DNA of 64,000 nt from Protea cynaroides (taxonomy: Eukaryota; Streptophyta; Magnoliopsida; Proteales; Proteaceae). This document shows, in pieces, positions 12,101-23,343 of the stretch. A program made the translations under genes and the position numbers. Position 1 is the stretch's first letter; every line of letters begins with the position of its first letter. Location of the stretch: NCBI GenBank assembly GCA_028583415.1, contig CM053269.1:56285007-56349006 (forward strand). The letters are read 5' to 3'. A model generated the notes under the pieces. The model was not told the origin of the DNA, ran no database searches, and saw only the letters and a list, made by a program, of their open reading frames with translations.

Positions 12101-15100
12101 TTAAATTAAGAAGTACTAGGATTCAAAATCTGATTAGTCAGGATAGCACTAGATAAATATTTCCTCTATAAATATTGTACTCATGTTTGCAGAGTTAGAA
12201 TGTTTGAGCGGGGAAAAAGAGATTGGTGTCCGGGTACTTCCTGATTTTTAGTTGGATCCGTTCTACTACTCCTGGTGGCAGATTCCTTCAGACCTTTAAT
12301 AACCTAAGGGAGATACATAAGATTACTGAGCTAAGGAAAACCATACCTCTTTCTTTGTTCCTTAAATCTCTCTTTTAATTTCCCTATTGTGATTTGGATT
12401 TCATTAAGCACTATCATATCAAACTTCTGTCGTAAAATCCCAAAATTCTTGTATGTTCTATAATTCAATTTCAATTTAGGATTACCCTACATGATACATG
12501 CATCACAGATTCCAATTGTGGAAAAATAAACAAAAACATGTTTGAACTCTTGTAAATTGTATGCTCATCCATTGCTTTTAGATTTTTATCCTATATGATA
12601 TTGTAATCCATATCTAGCCAGGTTGAGTCCAAAACTGATTGAATAATGGTAAGTACATTACTATTGGGTTGAGTTGTGAAGACAAATGATGGTTAGTTTT
12701 TAGATTGAACTTCGGTTCCACTGCAAGTGACCAAAATTACAACCCCAATTAAGTGGAAAGGGAACCACAAGGATAAAATATAACAAAGAGAATCTAATAA
12801 GTAATAACACAGGAAGAGAGGACCCTGATTATGTGAAAGCAGAAAAAGAATAAACTTCCTCTTCATTCACTAGACAGGACACATGAGCATAAACCTTTTG
12901 ATTGGATAGTTCAGTAATGTTCTGACTTCTCAAGAAAAGGCATCACGGTTTTGTAGTAAATTGTCTTTCTTTCACTAGCATCTTTAGAAGGTTCATCTCT
13001 CCAGATAAAAAATGAACCTTTGATGCACAGACACCCCTATATTTTCATCTTGAAGAACACAAAAGGCAAGATATTTTTGCAGAGATATCCAATAGATGGA
13101 AGAATGGAAGTCCTAGAAGAACAATATTCAGAGATAAATGAACCCAAAGGAGATTAGGGTCACCCTCATATGTGAAAATAAAGTCACCACTTTGATGCAT
13201 AAAAAGGCCACCAATTAGGAGAAATTAGGGGACACAAGAACATAGCAAAGGCCAAAAAGAATGTGAAGTGGGCAAATGGTTAATTAGAAATGAATTTTCA
13301 TGGTCTAGCAGAGACCAACTCAACTAGTTGGTACTAGGGTCTTGGCTGTCAGACAGTGTACAGTCTGGTCATGACCAGATGTCTCATGCTCAGGGTAACA
13401 GGACACACAAAGGCATCAAATGGATCCCAACTGAGAGATTGGGAAGGTCAAAATTCAGGAGAATAAAAGCAAATATGTCTTTACTGTATTCATCAGGATG
13501 GTGAAGAGAAAATAACTGGAAGCCAACCTACACATACAAATAGATATCTACTGTACTAATTCTTTACAAATAGATATCTTCTGTACTAATTCTTTGAAGT
13601 AGGAAATCCACCGGGTGAGACCCATTAAGTAGCTAATTCTGGTCTTCCAAACATAAGGCCATGAGACTAGATTGGGCTGGAGGCTCAGCCCATTCAAAAT
13701 CCATCAATTTTTCAACCCAGCCAAGCCCAGCCCAGCCCAGCCCAGCCATAGTTGCACCCCTATCAGAGAATGTGGAAATTGTCAAACTACGTAATGAACA
13801 AAGTAAAAAACAATTCTACAATTGCATAGGAGAAGATACAATCTACAAAATGCTACAACACATATGAAGTTAGACTCTTCATGAAAGATACGAAAGAAAA
13901 GAAACTTCTCAAGCCTCATAAAAGATATGTCAAGGTCACACTTAGCAATTAGTTTGTTTATAATAGAAAAAAATTCTTGATAAAATATAGTCCAAGAAAA
14001 GAAGAATAAAAATACCTCGGCTGTGGATGAAGACGATGCATGTTGGATTGAAGAGCCATCACTGTTAACAAAATCACATTCACATCAAATCATTTTCACA
14101 AGTTACAGAATCCCTAGATCTTCTACCAAGTATATATGACATTTTTCTTTACAACATTCCTACCTATAACAATAAAAATGCAAACTAGCATTCTTCTCTG
14201 ATTCTTCATAAATAGAAGTAAAATTTAGACAGCTCTGAAGCTCTAGGTGTTGATGCATAATTCCCCAGGAAAATTGCTTAGGATCTACATAAAATGCCCA
14301 CAACTAAAAATGAAATATCTAATTCTATTTAATCTATTCTACAGTTTTTAGGTATAAAGCAGTGGCCCCAGCTATATAACATTGTCTTTTATTTTCACTT
14401 CTGAAGAGATAAATTCTATAATTACAAATTTTACTATTCTTCTTTACTTCCACTTATTTTATGTGAAAACTAACAGAGGCATAGGAGGGGAGGAAAAACC
14501 TTATCACTTTTGTATAAAAATTGATTGAAGCAAATGGGATTATTTTAGTATGCCACTATAACAAGCAGCACCCAACCTAGAAGACAACAAAAAAAAAATT
14601 TCCTAACTTGCCTTTTTGGACCAATGACCTTGTACTTGTGAACAGGAAGTGCATTTATCTCTTCCTCACTCATTGAAGGAGCTGTAGAAGAATTGTCAGA
14701 ATCCAATGCCCTCAAGGTTTCATAATCTACAACATATAGGCATTATGTCATTCCCATAATAGTAGCTTCTCCAGATCTAAATGGATAAATAAATGCCTAT
14801 GCCTCCATTCGATAAATTCAAGACTGCCATATTTTGGTTTTAGGAAATGCTAAAAAAAAAGTAGTATCTATCTGGAATACAGTATAGCAAGCAGATCAAG
14901 CAATAAGGTAATATACCTAGGTCATCAAATTCCCGATCAAGAAGAGCAAGGTGGAGTCTGAGGCCTTGTAGACGCCCTCTAGTAGCTAAAACTATAGATG
15001 CTGGCATTTGCAACCTCAGTTCAGTATGACCAAGGAGACCACTGGCTACAGTAGCATGAGCCTGCGCCTGAGCTTGAAGTTGTTGACAAGTTGCATACAT

Positions 15101-15681
15101 CCTAAGACTCGTGGCCATTAGGAAGACACCCAGAAATAGCCAGAGCTACAAATTAAGAAATACTTCGACTTATTCAGACAACAATTATGATCCAACAACA
15201 AATAATAATCAGAAACAAGAAAACGCCCATACAACAGCAGGTAGTACCAGAAAGTTTGGTGATATTTGGTGTGAATTTAGTATCACAAACAGCAAAAGAA
15301 CTGCTGGAACATACGTGAAGAACATTGATCAGACATCAGTCATAATTAAAACAGAAACAAGAATCAAAGTTAGTGCTAAGAACAGGGTACTTTATTAATA
15401 ATTTAAATATTTAAAAAAAAAAAAAAAAAAACCTGTGAGAAGAAAAGCCATTGAATTTGTATTAACTGGTCGAGCTGCATGAACACGCTGTGAGACAGAG
15501 AGAGAGGATTCAGTAGTTAAAGAATACTGTACAATCAAATAAACTGCACAATAACCTTCAGATACAACAGCATGCATAGGGTCAAATATGACAAGAAACA
15601 TACCACTGATCGCCGTTCATGAACAAATCCTGGAAATCCGCTTTCTATATCTGCTCTAGTTCCTCTAAAAGCAAAACTCAT
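9128..15681 (-). CDS. SDIR1: SDIR1-type membrane RING-H2 E3 ubiquitin ligase (8 coding exons)
   Basis: Exons in coding order: 15604-15681, 15433-15487, 15248-15300, 14917-15145, 14612-14726, 14016-14061, 9423-9548, 9128-9253. They total 828 nt and 275 aa (Arabidopsis SDIR1 is 273). Residues about 38-73 form two adjacent membrane segments, followed by a Gln/Ala-rich stretch and ALLDREFDDLDY. A C-terminal C3H2C3 RING has ligands C213, C216, C231, H233, H236, C239, C250 and C253, and the protein ends SYMV like SDIR1. In Arabidopsis SDIR1 is an ER ubiquitin ligase promoting ABA, drought and salt responses; that role here is inferred from orthology. Exon 5 must end at a GC donor (AG|GCAAGT) to keep frame, since the GT 4 nt downstream makes an immediate TGA. 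Intron 6 is about 4.5 kb and hosts several transposon relics. Confidence 0.93.
10662..10944. mobile_element. PIF/Harbinger (Tourist)-like MITE
   Basis: The 283-bp AT-rich element starts GGCTCTCTTTGG and ends CCAAAGAGAGCG. It is flanked by TTA on both sides (10659-10661 and 10945-10947), the 3-bp target duplication of Harbinger elements. It lies inside the large SDIR1 intron. Confidence 0.75.
11180..11485 (-). mobile_element. Copia-type LTR plus primer-binding site, truncated
   Basis: On the minus strand an LTR runs from 11485 to 11192, starting TGTTGAGTGTTGAG and ending TTCTCACA. TGGTATCAGAGC at 11191-11180 follows at once, complementary to initiator Met tRNA. The interior continues only briefly to the left and has no recognisable gag. 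Relic inside SDIR1 intron 6. Confidence 0.75.
11874..11926. repeat. 25-bp tandem duplication
   Basis: ACCATGTATTGGATCTCCCT and the next five bases are repeated head to tail (11874-11898 and 11899-11923). Both copies are identical. Confidence 0.85.
13537..13598. repeat. About 29-bp tandem duplication
   Basis: ACAAATAGATATCT(A/T)CTGTACTAATTCTTT occurs twice in a row with one difference. It is intronic. A CCCAG pentamer run follows at about 13722-13746. Confidence 0.85.
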
Positions 15682-17987
15682 GGTTGAAGTAATAAAAAAA
15701 TTCCCTAGGTACGAATATCAGATAGTCCAGGAAAAGATAGTCCCCACAAAATCCTCTGCACCCACAATAGCCTGCAAAAGTTACAAAGCATAAAAATACA
15801 GGCACCACCTAAATCTAAGAAGGTAATGTTCAGACGTACATGCCTACTGTCACACATTAGCCAACAATGAGCCTTACCAAAGATATCTTGATTCAAAAGA
15901 TGCAAATAGGTAGCAGTAACTTTCAGAAGTTCAAACCTCACTGTCAAATTTTAGAAGGCCAAAAAATGGGCCAACTAAAAACATTTTTGCATTCAGGAAG
16001 GCCAAGTGAGGTCTGATGCAAAATAAACAGAATCCATGTCCAGATGGAAAGACACACAAGAAGGCAAGGAATGCATGTTTATCAGAGGAAGACACTGCTC
16101 ACAATGCTAATCAGGGTGAACCATTGAAAAGAATGTGTTTACAAAACGGAGGTGACACTCAACATATTCATTTGCACAGTGGAGACAAAGCTTTCCGAGA
16201 AACAGGAAGTCCTCACACTCTATCTCCAACAAAATGACAAGAGAAGGCCGGAAGTTCTGCATCCTTGGGTCCATTACTATAGACAATCATGCATGCTGTA
16301 AGTAGAACAACAACAAGTAGAGGAATAAAAGACAGAAGATTGGCAGCCCAAATCAACTAAACCTTGTCCCAAGTCATTGGAGTCGCGGCTAATAAATCCT
16401 GTTTTGCCAATCCACTCTATTTGAAGATAGAGCAGCTATCAACTAATAGCACTCAAAACTTCCTCAACACTTCAACCAATGTCATATTCAACCCCCATTT
16501 TAGGACCTCAAATTTGTACAATATCTCCTTCTTACCAGTGAATTCACATGTATTCATTGCAATTGTTTAAACCATCTCAATCAAGCTTCTCTCATCTTGT
16601 CATCTGTTAGTACAACTCCTACCTTTTCTTGGAAATGTTCATGTGTAATTTTATCCTTCCCAATCTTGCCCCTTGTCCTTTTAAGTGCCTTACCAATGCA
16701 AGCAAGGGATCAAAAAACCTGAACTATGCCTGCAGGTACTAGTCCCAAGAGAATTTGAAGACAGTCCCAAAACAGAACTTAAATAAGATGTGATTAACAG
16801 AGAGAAGAAGAGAAACAACAACTTTATGAAAGAGAAGAGAGGAAAAAAGAGAAATCAAAAACCAAACCACTAATAGCAATAGGCCACTACCCTAGTACAG
16901 CAATAATGAAGAAGAAATCGCCTACAATTCTTACTCCAAACCAATACCAACACCATGAGTCTCAATTTCATTAATTCAACACGCCATATAAGGTTGTTAG
17001 AGGCCTATATAAACTAACCCATCCGGAAACAAATTTTAACTTTAAGACAAAATCTTAAAACAACTAGAAAAGTAGCTTCTTTTTTTTTTTTTTAATAATA
17101 AAGACTCTTAATATGCATTTAATTACAACATAACAACTTCCGTGAGTAATCAATCCCTTTCCTAACCAAATGAAACTACTAATTAAAGAAATAGATTTGA
17201 AATAGAAATCCTAGTCTAATAGAGTTCCTAAATAACAAATCCCATCACAGATCAACATCCCATCAGTAAATTGATCATATTTTTTTCTATACAAGTTGGA
17301 AAGAAAGGATCTTAGTCTTGTTTAATCTTTCAAACAACACCAATATCATGCAAAAAGAGAAGTTTTGATACGAAAAAATTCCAGAAATAAGCGGTTTTCC
17401 TGTAATGACTTGCATTACTTCCACTTTCCATCTCAGGTCAATTACTGCAGTCGCCCCCCCCCCCCCCCCCCAACACAACACACACACAACTCCATGGTTT
17501 TTTTCCTCGCCAATTGAGGCTACCCGGAAGTTCACTCTATTATACGCCTCCATAATTTCATCCTTCTTAGTCTAATTTTACATGTCTGCATTGGTGAACT
17601 CTCACAGGCCTATCATGAACTGAGAACGATGAGCAACATGGGTTGTTTTCAATTAACAAAAAAAAAAAAAAATTCCAGTTCAAAGAAGCAAACAACACCC
17701 CCCCGGGCCCCAAACCTCTCAAATTTCTTCTTGATTGAACTGCAAGTTTTGAAAACGTATCTAAACCCTCAGTTGCAGTGATTGTCGCACAAAGTAGATC
17801 CAGAAAAACCCTAGTCCAATATCCCATTCATTAAACAGCTCAACAAAAGAAAAACATAATTTTTTTTACCAAAAATAAAATTTTAATATACTAAAAACAT
17901 ATGAAATAAATATCTCCTGTTGGGAATCTCCTTCATCAAACATACAAAGATGGAAATGTAAAACAGGTATGGTGAAGAAATACTTAC

Positions 17988-18235
17988 GGGATCAAATGCG
18001 AGCAGGCAAATGAAGGATCAACACTAGTGGCGCATCGATTATCTGAAACTCGAAATGGTCGATACTCTGCCTCCCTTTTGTTGGATGGATTATGCTCCAA
18101 AATTCGGGTGAGAGAGAGAGAGAGAGAGAGGTGAAGAACGAACGACAGTGGAAGATGACGCGTACGCTTCTTCCTTCCCAACTTTGAAAATTCTGTCCCA
18201 CTCCCAACTCCCAACTCCCAACGCCCAACTCCCAA
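17988..18235 (-). other. SDIR1: Probable non-coding 5'-leader exon of the SDIR1 gene
   Basis: A consensus donor (GTAAGTAT on the minus strand, GT at 17986-17987) ends a CT/GA-rich, leader-like segment upstream of the first coding exon. A possible acceptor (ACCTAG) ends at 15705, giving a leader intron of about 2.3 kb. Short reading frames here (repeated GVGSWEL) come from a CCCAACTCCCAA-type mini-repeat near 18200-18235 and are probably not translated. The upstream boundary is a guess. Confidence 0.5.
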
Positions 18236-18539
18236 TTGTCAGTTATATTCTTTCTCCTATATTTCTGAAAGCAGACTGAATGAAATTTTGACAACCGTAC
18301 AATCAGCACCTCTACCCACTAATCTGACGGTTTAAAAACACTTCCTCATATGAGATCTCCTTCCGAACTCAGAAGTGCGTTCCATTTGCTCTTCCCCTTG
18401 TGATTGGATGCGGAGTTTAAAAAAAAAAAAAACGAAAAAACAGTATAAGACAAAATTATTATGAAACAGTGAATCTTTCTTTTTCATTTTTATATATATA
18501 TATATATATATTTTTTCTTTGTTTCCAAACATAGATTCG

Positions 18540-19360
18540 ATTAGATTCCATCCTGAAGGATGGTTACAGATTTTTATTTTTTTATTTTTTATTTTTTATT
18601 TTATTTTTGTGGTAAAAATCACTGCTACAATCAGCAAAGTGATATTACAAGTAAAATTGTAGTATTTCTCAAGTAAAATTGAAATAAAACAATTTTTTTT
18701 TAAGAAATTTACAATAAAACAAGCAGCCTCATACTGAATAAATGAAAATAACTTGTAAATAAATATTTTGGGAAAAATATATATATATAGTTGCACCTTG
18801 GTAAATTACAATGGATGACATTAACTCACATAATAGCTGGGAAAAATAAACAAATAATTGCTCTTAAATGGGATGGATGTAGAATTTTTATGTAGAATTT
18901 TTAAACATACAAGAAATTTTTTTTGTAATCATTATTTTACATGTTAATTTCACATTATTATATAACCAGCTTCAAATTATTCCTTATTTACTTTATAACT
19001 TAGCATTTAAATCCCTTGCATTTTAAGTTTAAAACAAAAAATTTCATCTAAATAAATATTATTACTAAAAATAATAAGAAATTTAAAAAATTTATACAAA
19101 TCATATTGTATTAGAGTTATAAAAATTTATCTTCTAAATTTGAATATTTTCATTTCCATTTTTTTTTTTTTTTATAATTTTACTTACAATCAAACTCAGT
19201 CCAAGTGATTTGTCCAGAAACTCACCCAATATATGAAAAATTTATTCCTCCGTTTAATGGCTTGTTATATAACAAAATGCTTTTGGTGAAACTAATCACA
19301 TAAATAAATGATGGGGTGGGTAACACATAAAGATTGAATTTGAAATTCAATTAATCTACG
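18540..19360. other. AT-rich spacer between SDIR1 and the protease pair
   Basis: Low-complexity A/T runs. No gene, no inverted termini and no conserved frame were seen. Confidence 0.5.
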
Positions 19361-19364
19361 ATAT

Positions 19365-19640
19365 TAAGTACCAATGTATCATATAGATAAGTTTACAAAA
19401 TAAATGAGATACATCCCCTTTGTATACATATATTTTTCATGGGATTTCATCATCATTAATACGAGTGAGTGCCGATATTTGGTATTCATGTATCATATAG
19501 ATAGGCTTGCAAAATAAATGAGATACATCCCCTCCCTATACATATACTTTTCATAGGATTTCATCATCTTTGACACCAATGGGTCCCACACATTAATACT
19601 GATGGATCCCACCCCTAAATGATAATAAAATCCCAAGAAA
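19365..19640. repeat. Tandem 113-bp repeat of a dispersed foldback family
   Basis: ATGTATCATATAGATA...AGATACATCCCCT...GGGATTTCATCATC occurs twice with a period near 113 bp (from about 19373 and 19486). A palindromic half follows (GGGTCCCACA...GGATCCCACC...AATAAAATCCC). Related motifs recur at 47.0, 49.6 and 50.4 kb. Confidence 0.65.
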
Positions 19641-19939
19641 GCACACATAAGTGATCCAAACTCAATAAATATTACACCGAAAAGGAGGGGAAATGGGGAG
19701 AGAGAACCATCGATAACAGGACCCATTGTAGTTAATGTGATTCGTACTACGTGGCGGAAAATCTAATCGTAGTATCTTACGGATAGATATACGTACAAAC
19801 TACTAACTCGTGATTCATTCAAGTCGTCGAAAGATGCAGGGTTCATGATTTCTCAATTCTCAAAAATTCCAAACAAGCGGTATCTAATCGGGATCCATAG
19901 CGGCGTTGTGGACCCTATATATATTCTATCACGGAAGAC

Positions 19940-20035
19940 TAATGTCAACCGTCCTTTCGCCAAATAGATGGGTAACGGATGGTTTGGTAATGTCAACCGT
20001 CCTTTCGCCAAATAGATGGGTAACGGATGGTTTGG
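19940..20035. repeat. Perfect 48-bp tandem duplication 3' of the first protease gene
   Basis: 19940-19987 and 19988-20035 are identical (TAATGTCAACCGTCC to GGATGGTTTGG). The equivalent region of the second gene (about 24231-24282) has one copy, so this arose after the gene duplication. Confidence 0.92.
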
Positions 20036-20153
20036 ACGGCGCGGAGCAGCGAGCAGAAATTTGCTATTGATATATCTGATTAAATCTTGTGACCATCTTT
20101 TATAATCATTTTGATGAAAATAAATAAATAATAAACAGAAAAAATCTGACCCC

Positions 20154-21470
20154 TTAGATATCCTTACTCAATCTTTGACCAGCGAGAGCACAACTAACAG
20201 GGACCAATCCGACCCTTGAGTTTTCTAGATCAAATTCCATCCATAGATTGTGCTGATGATGATGACCAATGATGTACGCTTCTACACCCATCAGATCCGA
20301 ATTTCCAAAGGTGAAGCAATATACCTGATCACCTCCTCGCACTTCCCCTGTAACCAGGTACAACAATCGTTCTCCCGATACCCTCATCTCTGCCCCACGA
20401 AACATTAGACTCACCGTCGGCAACGTAGGCAGACTCGTCCGATTCAGAGGAACCCTGAAACACAAGTCCATGGTTCCCTGGAAGACGAAGTTGGAATCCT
20501 CCAGAACCGTCAACAGCCCTCGCGTCTGCAGCAAAAACTCCTTCCTGAGTGCGCTGTAGGCCGGACCGAGTAGGAAGGTGAACTGAGTCCCCGAGTCAAG
20601 CATTGTCTGTCCTGCTCCAGTGTGGTCTGGTACGAACACTGATTTGGGCAATGGGAGCAGCTTTTCTGACACCTTAATCCCTTCCAGCTGTACAGTGTAG
20701 GCGGCTCGGTCAAAGTAAGGCAATGGAATCGAGATTTGAACCAGTGGCGTATAGTTTAAAGATCCGAGCCAGGAGAAGTTACCTTCACCGAGCAGTAAAA
20801 TTCCAGAGGAATTTTGGTCGGAGATGCAGTAGGAGAATTTCTGGAAACCCATTTGAGAAACGAATGACAGAGCACCTCGATTCAAGCCCATTAATCCAGT
20901 CGTCTTGGAGTCTTCTTCGGTGGTGGAACTGGAGCCTGAGTCCATGCAGCCGAAGATCGTCCCAGGAGCAGCAGAGCTTCCGAGACGGAATGTGTCGAAC
21001 GCGAGGTTGCCTTCGCTGGAGGAGAAGTCAGCGTATGCCAGCGTGACATGGCAGAGCTTCCTGGAGTCGCAGGAAGCTGGTATGGGAAGATCTCTGGTTC
21101 TGTTCGTACATGTTGTGGAGGAACAGGGGATAGCAGAGTAGGAAGAGGAGCGGAGCGGGTCGAAGGTGGAAGTCAGATTTGGTGCTTTCTTGCAATGAAG
21201 CCAGGACAGTTCGCTTCCGGTGTCGAGGACCATGGAAACGTTCTGAGGGGGAGTCCCTACAGTAAGGAAGGCTGTTAAGGTCACGTTATGGTGGAAAGAG
21301 ATTCGGTCCGGAGGCTTAGGCACCGAGCTAGATGGGATTATCTGGGTTTTCAGGGGTAAGACAACTGTTGCTCTGGATTGTCTGGAGCTGGCGGAGAAGC
21401 AAGATTTAGTCTGAAGACTCTGAAGAAAGAAGAAGAAGAGGAACAGATGAGCAGTAAGCACGGTAGCCAT
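20154..21470 (-). CDS. PCS1: PCS1-like pepsin-type aspartic protease, copy 1
   Basis: Single-exon 438-aa A1B-family aspartic protease. An N-terminal hydrophobic signal peptide precedes a short pro-like segment. The first catalytic motif is VLDTGSELSW and the second is MLDSGTQFTF; the two-Cys segments typical of plant atypical proteases are present. Similarity to Arabidopsis PCS1 (PROMOTION OF CELL SURVIVAL 1) is strong end to end, including PKTTGL-like TEEDSKTTGL, GAGQTM and GNSDLMG. PCS1 acts in the endomembrane system and restrains cell death in gametophytes and embryos; that role is inferred. Like PCS1 it has no intron. It differs from copy 2 in small ways, for example HHQHNLW versus HHQQNLW near the C terminus. 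The ATG at 21470 opens the signal peptide. A 48-bp tandem duplication lies just downstream. Confidence 0.93.
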   Translation of the reverse strand: MATVLTAHLFLFFFFLQSLQTKSCFSASSRQSRATVVLPLKTQIIPSSSVPKPPDRISFHHNVTLTAFLTVGTPPQNVSMVLDTGSELSWLHCKKAPNLTSTFDPLRSSSYSAIPCSSTTCTNRTRDLPIPASCDSRKLCHVTLAYADFSSSEGNLAFDTFRLGSSAAPGTIFGCMDSGSSSTTEEDSKTTGLMGLNRGALSFVSQMGFQKFSYCISDQNSSGILLLGEGNFSWLGSLNYTPLVQISIPLPYFDRAAYTVQLEGIKVSEKLLPLPKSVFVPDHTGAGQTMLDSGTQFTFLLGPAYSALRKEFLLQTRGLLTVLEDSNFVFQGTMDLCFRVPLNRTSLPTLPTVSLMFRGAEMRVSGERLLYLVTGEVRGGDQVYCFTFGNSDLMGVEAYIIGHHHQHNLWMEFDLENSRVGLVPVSCALAGQRLSKDI

Positions 21471-22079
21471 GTTGCAGAGACAAATGGCAAAGAAAAAGTG
21501 TATCAGAGAAAGAGACCCGGAGATAAAAAGTAAGAAATCCTTTTATCTTTGACGAGGAATTACTCCTCTAATACACTCTTTGAGGACAAGTATCAGACGG
21601 AGTTAATCGGTGTTAACTTCCTGTTTAGTAAATAAATATTTTTTAATTCTTTTCAATTAGATAATTGATTTGATGAATTGGTAATCATGTTTTTTTAGTT
21701 AGTAATTTATTAAAAATAAAATTTTAATCATTTTTAAAGTAAATTAATCGATTAGAAATAAAGTCTTTAACTATTTTTAAAAGAAGAATAATTAAAAAAA
21801 CAATTCTAATAAAATCATGATTTTTTAATTTATCAGTGCATTATCTTATTAAAAAAAACATGATTTCTCTTTTCTCCCTTTCCAATTTTTTTTTTCCTAA
21901 TCAATTGAAAATAAATATAATATTTTACAAGAGATGTAACAATATATAACTTCCATTAAATCTATAGTTATGAGGAAAAATATCATGTAATTAAAATTTT
22001 ACATGTGGCATTCAAAATCACCTAGACCAATCAGGTATGATAAGATGGCATTCAGCCTCATCCATTCAAAATCATAGTT

Positions 22080-23343
22080 CTGTCCGAATACATCTCCTGG
22101 GCGAAGGTACAGTCCTACTAGGACACGGTTCATAATCGGAGATATAGTCCTAGTGAATTACGTCTCTTGATTAGAGTCCAACGTCCTAAGGCTATGTCAT
22201 GGGAGTCATTCTCCTAGTACGATAAGATGCCGACCTTCAAGGCCATATGATACTCGTATGGTGACATGTGTCACTCTTATTAGTGACCGACTTAACTACA
22301 ATCTCATACTCTTAATGAGAGTCCATGACCTGGGCGTAAGGGTGTCAACGGGCCGGTCTGGGTCTGTTTCGGTTAGGACTAAATCGGTGTCGGGTTTTAT
22401 AAGTCCAGCCAAAAATATATCCATTAAGAGTTCGGGCTGGGGTGAGCTGCGCTGGACACAATAACTAACGGGCTGGTCCGATGTCGATTTGATATCGGGT
22501 TGGGTTTATTGAGGTGATTTCGGGTTGGTTCGGTCCGGATCGAATTTATCGGGCTTATCGGACCCCTTTTATATGTAAACTATATAGCCTATTTTATTAT
22601 TTCTATCTATAAAATTAGCATTATTCTTTCCATATGTATGTAATTTAATAAACTATAACAATTAACATAATCTTTTCAACTATAGATTCACATAATCTTC
22701 TAGATCATGAAGTGAACTCTAATAGTGTAACACAATCTATTAAAATTTAAAACCATTAAAATTAAGAAATTAGGCCCGAACGGACCTTATCGGTGTTCGG
22801 ATTGAGTTTTATCGGTTTGGGCTAATTCAGACTTCTTAACGGACCGGTCCGATTTGGTTTCGATTTGGGCTGAAACGGTGTCGAGTTTTACAAGCTCAGA
22901 CCAAAACCTGTCCATTAAGGCTCGGTCCGAGTTGGGTTCGGGTTATATTGGGCTGGCTCGGTCCGTGCTATCGGGCCGGGCCCAGTTTTCACACCCTTAC
23001 CTGGGCGTCATTCAAAGCGACACCTGACAGTCTTATTGACAATTTACTACCCACAGTCCTGGTTCCTTCATGTTTTTTCCCAATCTTTATAAGTAAAAGG
23101 CATTCCCCTCTAGTAAATCATTTCACTATTCACCATCAATTATCTCTTACGTTCAAACTCTCTCTTCGTTTCCCTCATTCTCTGAATTAGAAATAGCTTT
23201 CAGTTATCTCTTGACTGTTTACATTAGGAATTTGACTTAAGCATTGAAGTGTACCTGGGACTTAATCGCCTAACTCTTTTGTCTAATATTTGTGAATGTA
23301 GGTTATTCGGATCGTAAATCGATGGGACGATTTTCAACCGTAA
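22080..23343 (+). mobile_element. LTR relic between the protease copies, split by a hAT-like element
   Basis: Sequence on both sides of the 22337-22999 insertion reads as one LTR-like unit. It has a TATA-like TTTATAAG near 23086, a TTTGACTTAAGCATTGAAG segment near 23231 that resembles the R/U5 region of many plant LTRs, and an end at CCGTAACA (23343). The left boundary is uncertain. No PBS or coding region follows, so this is probably a decayed solo LTR. Confidence 0.5.
22337..22999. mobile_element. hAT-like non-autonomous element with perfect 8-bp TSD
   Basis: This 663-bp element begins TAAGGGTGTCAACGGGCC and ends ACACCCTTA. CCTGGGCG occurs on both flanks (22329-22336 and 23000-23007), an exact 8-bp target-site duplication as made by hAT transposases. 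The interior is non-coding and full of GGGTTCGGT/GGCTCGGTCC-like motifs. It inserted into the LTR relic. Confidence 0.88.

Noticed and set aside
17992..18309. Minus-strand frame with repeated GVGSWEL-like words upstream of SDIR1
   Set aside because: Comes from a CCCAACTC mini-repeat in what looks like the 5' leader; no homology recognised.
20723..21278. Plus-strand open frames opposite protease copy 1 (and 24971-25526 opposite copy 2)
   Set aside because: They are shadows of the conserved GC-rich protease coding strand. They have no family resemblance and are duplicated only because the genes are.
22080..22160. Possible Cassandra-type 5S rRNA motif in the LTR relic (CTCCTGGGCGAA)
   Set aside because: Only a dozen bases recall 5S rRNA; the promoter boxes do not line up.
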